Below, one piece after another: positions 56,937 to 64,000 of a stretch of DNA of 64,000 nucleotides. Within the stretch, counting starts at the first letter, position 1. Each line of letters begins with the position of its first letter. A model generated the notes under the pieces. That model was not told where the DNA came from, ran no database searches, and worked only from the letters and a program-made list of their open reading frames with translations. The stretch is from Flectonema sp. DT1601 (taxonomy: Eukaryota; Euglenozoa; Diplonemea; Diplonemida; Diplonemidae), in contig OZ025805.1 of the NCBI GenBank assembly GCA_964019425.1, forward strand, positions 530,501-594,500, read 5' to 3'. Made by a program: the position numbers and the translations under genes.

Positions 56937-58149
56937 TTAAAAAGAGCGTCCTGCTGCTCCTGTTCCGCTAATAAAGTTCGCGTACTCGCGGTCACCAGTT
57001 GCGATGTCGGAATATTTTATGAATTCAGGAGTGGTTTCTATTCCATTCCTACGAACCCATCTGTAAAGAGAGAAAGCTTGCTCTCCCTGGGATGTAACAG
57101 AAAATAATTTCATCATCTCAGTGAACAGCGGAGGGTAACCAGACCTTGTAAAAGCTTCAAAAACATCCGAAACAATTGGCAACACAGAAGTAGGATTCTT
57201 ACAAACAGAAGCGCAACCAATCAACACAGTGGCATCAATCACATTTCGTTCTGTGTCCGACAAACCTTGTCTTATCCACGCCAGTTCAATCCCCTCCCAA
57301 TCACCTTTTTCTTTATAGCATTCTAAGAGAAGTGTCCAGCTTCTTTGTACGTCTACGGGTTTGCTATCGTCTCCTTGTGGTGGTCTTTTTCTCCAAAGTT
57401 TTTCGGCAGCTTCCGTATTGCCCTCCTTGCTGTAGACACTCAGTAAAGCATTAAATGTTAATAAAGATTTTGTTACTTTAATATCGTAAAGTTCAATAAG
57501 TCGATCAGCAATGGTTGAATCCTCAGTAGCAATCAACAGCAACGACATGGTTGATGAATTCAGAGGAAAACATGTGCTACGAAGCAGTCCTTCCATTGCC
57601 AGACTTGTTTCTTTTTTTGATATGAGGCACTCTGCTACTGAGTGTAGTATTCCTGTTGTTGTTATATTCTGTTAACTACTACTTTTAGTATAATATTAAT
57701 CATTCCTAACAATACATACCCAGAGTTGGTGGGTGATTGAAGGCCTTCATGTCGCTCCATAACTTTCTGAGAGCTTCGATATTTCCACATTGAGAAAAGG
57801 TAGTCGCCATGAGTTGATAGTCTCGTCCTTGTAATTTAATACCTGTTCCTCTGATGAGTTCCTTCCATAAGAATGAGAGACTGGTGTCATCTCTGGCGTT
57901 AACCGCGTATCCAATAGCTGTCCTTGCCGTCTTCTCACCTGGTTGATCACCTGCTTTTATCCATCTCGCAATTAGAGAACAGGCTTCGGTTGCTGATAGT
58001 TTTCGTGTTCCCCTAAGAGCATTACAGTGTTTAATTAATAAATTATTGCATTGTAAGTCTGTCAGTGCGTGAAGGCACTTCGTGTAACGAATCATTACAT
58101 TTCTGTTTTTGTCTTGTTTGAGTGAAATAATAATAAAACAGAACATCAT
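56937..58149 (-). CDS. Pentatricopeptide-repeat (PPR) protein, two exons
   Basis: Exon 1 is 57720-58149 and exon 2 is 56937-57652, with a 67-nt intron (57653-57719) beginning GTATGT and ending ACAACAG. Joining is in phase 1 and yields 381 residues reading smoothly through the junction (PTLGILHSVAECL). PPR-like helical hairpins are visible: DYQLMATTFSQCGNIEALRK, TFNALLSVYSKEGNTEAAEK, and SWTLLLECYKEKGDWEGIEL. The N-terminus is hydrophobic and then basic, as in an organelle presequence. PPR proteins bind organellar RNA and act in its processing, stability or translation. Only 108 bp separate it from the RING gene. Two ATGs in tandem (58147 and 58144) are possible starts. Confidence 0.75.
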
Positions 58150-58676
58150 CTGTTAAAACAACAAGGTAGGCCAGGACAGTAGTCTGACACAACCAACTCT
58201 ACGACTGGTAAGTGTACATGTTAACACGATAAAATAACAACTCCACACAATAATAATAATTTTTCTTCAACAACAACTCATGTTAATGAATGCCGTTACC
58301 GGAAAAGCCTTTTTTTTTTTTTTTTTTTAAATAAAAAAGAGCGTCACGAGATTATGTTTTTTTTCACATTATTACAATTTTGGTTCAGTGACTTTGTAAA
58401 ATGATTGAATGTCACGCACAAAGGAAGGCGAGACTTGTCTGAATACCACCAGTGAAATGAGAGGATTAAGACAGAGAGAGAGAGAGAGAGAGAGAGAGGA
58501 CAACAATGTAAAACGAAAGCTGATAGTATCTCCGGGGAATAATAAAAAAAAGAAAACAATTCAAAACGAATAGAATAATACTTGAGCTTTATAACAAAAA
58601 GGGTGTTACAGATGCCTCAACTCTCTCGCAATGGATACGTTGATTACATGGCTGCGGAGTGTTCTGAAAGCTGAAC
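58150..58676. other. Spacer with a (GA)n microsatellite
   Basis: It contains a T-run at 58309-58328 and a GA microsatellite at about 58471-58498. No gene is seen. Confidence 0.5.
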
Positions 58677-61600
58677 TCAAAACGTCGCTCCTTTGGATCG
58701 AATAGTGTTCGCGGTGATGTTTCCTTTCGGTAATCCAGGGTTGGTGTAGATACCAAGACGTTTCATAACTTGTTGTCGGTGTTTTCCATCACCGAGTCTT
58801 TCAAAAAGGTGTTGAGGATGTGGATCGCCAAATCCGTTTCCAAATTTAGAATCCCATCCTTCTTCTCGTTTTTTAGTTTTTGTTGTCGTGTTGTGAGGTA
58901 TGGCCCACTGAGATGATAAGACTGGTCGAGACGGCTTTGAATGATCAGATTCTACAACAGCAGAACTTTTTGCTAAAGAACGCTGATTTTTGAGAAGTAT
59001 TTTCTGTAATTGTTTTGCTTGCTGTTCATATTTATCCAACTCTCTAATCTGTTTCGGTAGTCGAGTTGTTAACGTCATCTGAGGAGATGATATGATACGA
59101 GGCTGAGTCAACTCAAACTGTTCAGGTCTCTTGAGGGCTAATATTTCTGAAATATGATCAGCAGTTGCCGTGTCAGTAGCGCTGTTCTTTGTTTCGTTCT
59201 TATAATGTGATCTACTCGGGGATCCATATCCCTTTCTAACTTTACCACTTCTTTGAACTGGTGATGTTCGATTCCGGGTGACTGCACCCTTTGTAGTCTT
59301 TGACATCCGAGGAAAGGAAGCCGACAATGCAAGTTCAGCTCCCATACTCATGTCTGCTTGCTTTCTAGCGCGGGCACCAGAGGCATATATTCGATCAGGT
59401 ACTGGGGGAGTCGGCCTGATATGCTTATCTAAGTTAGGAATCAATTTACGGAATTGGTCTAATTCACGCCAACGGATGCTCTGCATGACTCGTGACTGTG
59501 ATGAGGCAACACCGTTTCGAGACTGTTTTTATTTTATTTTATTTATTTATTTCCTCTTATGTTTTATGTCCATCACAGAACCCAACAATAACTACAAACC
59601 TTTGACTCTTCTAACAACAAGACTTCCACCGCATGATGAAATACGACATCTGGTGACTCTGTTCCACTCGCAACTACCCATCCCCATGTGTGGAGTTGCT
59701 CTTGAATGAGATTGTTTCTGTCTTGAGCTTCCAAATAAACAGTTGATTCACTGGTATGTTTTAATTTATAATTTAAAGACAACAAGTTCCCTATAACAGA
59801 ACAGATTGAAGACATACGTTTGATGAATTTGTTCTGCGTCTTTGATCTTCGCAGTCAATTTTATTAATCCAAATTGTTTTGCTGATCGTAAAGTAATACC
59901 TCTGAAGTCTTGAGCTTCTTGTCGAAGCCATTGGACTCTCAGAACTGCTTCATGTCGATTTGCTTTTCTTACGCATTGAGCGAGGACCATACCAGACTGT
60001 TGGTGTGTGTTGTTACTTCACAAATAAGGTTTTAATTAGACCTCCCCTCGCTCACCCCTCGGTAGTGATATTATAAACACATACCTCAACCTCATAGAGT
60101 TGATCAATGAGATCTCGTTGGTCGAGTTCTATGGACGATTGTTGGGCTCGATGGGCAAACTGTTTTATTTATTAATTGTCTGATGGTGATAAAGCGATAA
60201 GAGTACGAATAGCTACAAACCTCATTACGTTGTAACTCAACGAGAGTAAGTCCGCACTTCTCAAGAGCGAGTTTACGACCCATTCGATTGGCTGCTGCCA
60301 AGGCTTCAGTTCGAACTTCTTTACGAGTCTGTGCTTCAGTCTTAACGAGAACTGATGTTATCTTTGCTTGAATTGTTGAAGTGTTCTCTTTTTGTAGTCG
60401 ACATTTTGATAGATAACTGCGTCCAATCTTTTGGATAATTTTTATTGCTTTTGTTGTTCGAATGTTTGATGTTTTCCGACGAGCCTGACGCTGTCGTTGA
60501 ATTGATTGGATTTTAACAGCAGCGTTCTGTTGATCAGAGCGACGTTGATGTTGAAGTTCTGTGTAGACTTTACGTGTTTGTCTACCTCGGACGTGTTTTT
60601 GAATTTTTAGAGCGGCCGAGGATTTATTTTCCTCCTTCTTCTTTGAATAACCAACCCTCGCATGTCTTCCTCTCAGAGCTGATTGAATTCTAATGGCTGC
60701 CTGATCACGGGCTGCCTTTTCAGATCTCAGTTGAGCTGTTTTCTGTCGACTTATTTTCTGTCTCTGTAATCCCTGAATTCTTAAAGCAGCGTGATGTCTT
60801 TCTGTGTCTCTCTCAGCGCGAAGCTGCTCAGTTTTTTTCTTGCTCATCCTACTTCGTTGAATTGATTGTATCTTTATAGCCGCGGCATCTTTTTGTTCCT
60901 GCTCACGTTTATTTTGAGTCTTGGTTGCCGGGCTTATAAGTCGAGATCGTGCAATCCTTCCTCGTTGCATTGACTGAATACGAGTAGCAGCCTGGTCTGG
61001 GTTCATTGGTATCACACATTTATACTCTATTTCAGTTAAATATGTTTCTAGTGACACTATCGCAATGGCAGTGACGACGGAGATGATTTTAGTTTTCTTT
61101 CTCGTTTTGAATGCTTCTTTTTGTATGCAAACAGCGCACGTCAGCAACGACACCACCGAAGACGCGGTGATAACGCGAACCCGTCTTTTTATTGATAATT
61201 GCTTAGCAGTCCTTCCTCTTTGAACAGATTGAATCTTAACGGCCGCTTTGTTCTTATCTCTTGAGAGTTGATGGATGACATCCATATTATTAGTACTCGA
61301 CATTATTAGTTGTAAATAGTCTCCGTCTTGTTCTCTGTAAGTTTCATTTCTGTCATTTGTTTCTTCTCGCAGGAGGTTTGTGAAACACCTCGTGGCGTTT
61401 CCTCTGTGAAGGGATTGGATCTTTACTGCTGCTCTCTCATTCCTCTTATCATCTTGTTTTTTAGTTTCTTGAAACATAACTCTCGCAACCATGATTATCG
61501 ATGTCGCCGCCGCAGTAATACTCATCGAACACTTGAGTGACTTTGTGTGTTTACGAGCAGCACGTCCCCGTTCAAGTCTTTGGATACGAACAGCTGAGAG

Positions 61601-64000
61601 GAGGTTTATACTTTCGGTTTCGAACTTTAGTAGTCTTGACATCGATTCGAATGACCAATCTCGTTGGTTTGCAGTTCTTTGAAAAGTTTCATCTTCCTCG
61701 TTAAGGTTCATTAATCTGATGATTGCTTCCGTCGTAATTATTTCATTGAGTTGTAAAGAGTGTTGTGATTGTTCAGAAAAAGCTAACATCGCTTGTTCTT
61801 CAGATGCCAGAGTTGTTTTAATGTTGTTTTCAATATCTTCCCTCAGACTTGTTTCTTTGTTTTCAAGAGATTCCCGTCTCTGTTGATCAAATTTAATATT
61901 ATTCTCAATACTATCGGTCTCTTGATTTGCTTGTTCGACGTCAGCCTTCAAGCTTTGATTACTTTTTTTCTCTTCGATGTCAGGTTGTAAGTCTTGAATG
62001 CTATCCTTCTTCTCAAGTGGTTGTTCGATATCAGTTTTATTTAAACTTTTATTGCTTTGTTCTTTTTGAAGAGTCTCACGTTGGTGTTGTTCAACATCAG
62101 CTTCTTGAATAGCAGCATTAGATGATTCAAATTGTTCTAAAATATAACAACGAACTGACTCTTCTGTTGATGTAATCAGTTCTCCGTTTGATAAACTGAT
62201 ATTTAAAACAGTTTCAATCAGCTGCTGTAGTTCAGTAGTTAGTCTACAGATGCTTTCCAATTCAATCATATGAGTGTTGTATATTACTGTTCTATCATCT
62301 ATCTCAGAATCACAGAATTCATATTGTGATTCTTCACACACAGACAACCCTTCAGTTCGATGTGATTTATAAATTAGATTCCAACCAGAATTTTCAACAT
62401 CTTGAGTAAGAAATCGACTGATAGACTCGACTACTGAAATGTTGTTATATTCGAGTAGCCGACGTGTCGAGGTCTCGTCTAGTTGTGATGCAGATATTGA
62501 GATGGCGATTTGTTCAATAGTTTCATATTGATGGATATGATCGAAATCGATTACTTGGAATAATTCCAACTCCTCGATTTCAATCCGACTTCGATGTGAA
62601 CCCTCTTCGTAAATAACTTGTGAGGAAAGGATAGAATTAAACTCATTGTCGTTATCATTTTCAATAGTCTTTCTAAACTGATATTCCAAAATGATAAGTA
62701 ACCCAGTCTTATGAAACTGTTGTTGTTCTGACAGCGTGATGCCATAACACTCAATGATGATTTCTCTACAGAGAGATTCCAGGGTGTGAATTTCATTTGA
62801 TTCACTTTTATTTCTATCAATCTGTTCTGAGTTGACGACGCTCACGACACCATTCGCAGCCTCATCGAGCAGACGGACTTTGTCGCAATGATTTAGTTGA
62901 GTTAGTTGGAATACTAAATCGTGTTCTTCGATGATATTATTTCGATGGAGTTGTTCAGTCGAATTGTATTCAGTCAGTCGGGTTAGTAGTCTGAATGATG
63001 TTTCTGAAATAATTAATAATTCCAATTCTCTTTGAGATTCGATAGCGTTTCTACCGTCTGATTCCGTAGTTTCCATTTTATTTATTTCTTCTTCAGACAT
63101 AACGTTAACGTTTTCTTTATTATATTCCATTTTCATCCTCTCGTCTAGTTCTTCTTCGATGGTCGTTGCCCGAAGTAGTATTTCTTGTGATTCAATGGAA
63201 CTGATTGCGGCATCGATTCCCTTCAGCTGAAGCTGTTCTTCGTTGTACTGTTTGCGAATAGTTCTTCTGTCTTGAGCCTGCGTCGCAAGGATAGTAGATC
63301 GACAAGTACATTCTTCTTGTCCACAGCCTTCGATATTTTGTTTAGATTGTAATCTCTTATTGCGGTAGTTCAGGTCTCGTTGTCTCCACAAAAACGCACG
63401 AACGCTTCGCTGCACCAGCGAGGCGCTTGCCAATCTCCTGCTTATCCGAATTGATATTAAAAATCTTTTCAAAGCTATACATTCTTCACTGTTAGGACCG
63501 TAGCATTTCATTGCTACTTTGACTGATGACAGGGCGGCATTCTCAGCCTTGTTGAGTTCATTCTTTTTTAATAAGATTTCAGCTAACATCGTACCGCATG
63601 CGACGGTTTGCTCTGGTAGTTCGAGTTCTTCATTTATGACTAAGGCCTGAGAGAGAAGCTCAACTGCGATATCTTTTTTAGCCTCATCACCCTGAGTAAC
63701 ATATAGACTGGCAAGGTTAACCATCGCTTGAGAAGTACCTGATGGATGAGTTGGTTGCGAAAGTTGGGAATACCAGCCGGGAATGCCACAATAGGTTAAA
63801 CACATACCAGGATCATTCCTTCCTGAAGTAGAAGACAGAAGTGTAACGGCTGATCTAAAGTATTCCTCAGCAGCATTGAAGTTATTTCTACCCTGTTCCA
63901 GTAGCCCTAATCTGGAGAGTACGAGAGCTGCTTCTGGAGGAAGACTATCACCCGACAACGTTTCATACAATTTAAGCATCTCTTGTGAGAGTGACACCAA
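58677..64000 (-). CDS. TPR/multi-IQ-motif protein, five exons, 5' end outside the window
   Basis: Exons: 60221-64000 (open to the edge), 60085-60159, 59818-59996, 59600-59750, 58677-59522. Introns of 61, 88, 67 and 77 nt start GTTTGT or GTATGT and end ACAG or CCAG, and all junctions keep frame. The last exon would otherwise pass for a separate 269-residue gene. The visible product is 1,676 residues. An N-terminal kinesin-light-chain-like TPR region (LGLLEQGRNNFNAAEEYFRS, VNLASLYVTQGDEAKK, ELNKAENAALSSVKV) comes first. An IQ motif (ASLVQRSVRAFLWRQ) and an acidic, Glu-rich middle of about 500 residues follow. At least nine IQ motifs are next (for example AAVKIQSLHRG, AATRIQSMQRGRIAR, AAIRIQSALRGRHAR, AALKIQKHVRGRQTR). 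The C-terminus is basic and coiled. IQ motifs bind calmodulin or myosin-type light chains. An axonemal or cytoskeletal scaffold is likely; this is inference. Confidence 0.8.

Overview
This is nuclear DNA of a unicellular, probably flagellated eukaryote. Most genes are long uninterrupted reading frames with A-rich or CAA-rich leaders. A few carry short introns (61-88 nt, GTATGT or GTTTGT ... ACAG). Spacers are full of homopolymer T/A tracts. The protein set (a CEP131-like centriolar-satellite protein, an IQ/TPR protein, a WDR27-like WD40 protein, a CAP-Gly domain, a PPR protein) points to a protist with a centriole/flagellum and an organelle that uses PPR proteins. I cannot fix the supergroup from the sequence.

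Layout. From 0 to 9.7 kb all genes are on the + strand: the end of a membrane protein, CEP131-like, a histidine phosphatase, two small unrecognised proteins and a SET-domain protein with a signal peptide. From 9.7 to about 25.3 kb is an accessory island of element fossils. It holds a broken Crinkler/RHS-type ATPase-nuclease locus, a VIPER-like tyrosine-recombinase retrotransposon that looks whole (16.1-21.2 kb) with textbook split direct repeats, remnants of at least three relatives, several dispersed repeats and two small putative secreted proteins. From 25.9 to 64 kb every gene is on the - strand: a DI-GA repeat protein; a 2,963-residue membrane-anchored glycoprotein with 78 near-identical 30-residue Cys/sequon repeats; a multi-pass EGF-PH-pseudokinase receptor; an EF-hand-like protein; an ABCC transporter with a CAP-Gly domain spliced into its N-terminal cytosolic region; a WDR27-like protein; a RING protein; a PPR protein; and a TPR/IQ protein running off the right edge.

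The two gene clusters converge on the island, which therefore sits at a strand-switch boundary. Splice signals show that three - strand genes are longer than their open frames suggest: the RING gene gains a 3' exon, the PPR gene joins two frames, and the TPR/IQ gene joins five exons including a frame that otherwise looks like a separate gene.

The most unusual items are the 78-unit glycoprotein, the CAP-Gly/ABCC fusion, the receptor-type PH-AGC pseudokinase, and the VIPER-like element whose terminal repeats hold an antisense tRNA-like block with Pol III box A, box B and a T-run.
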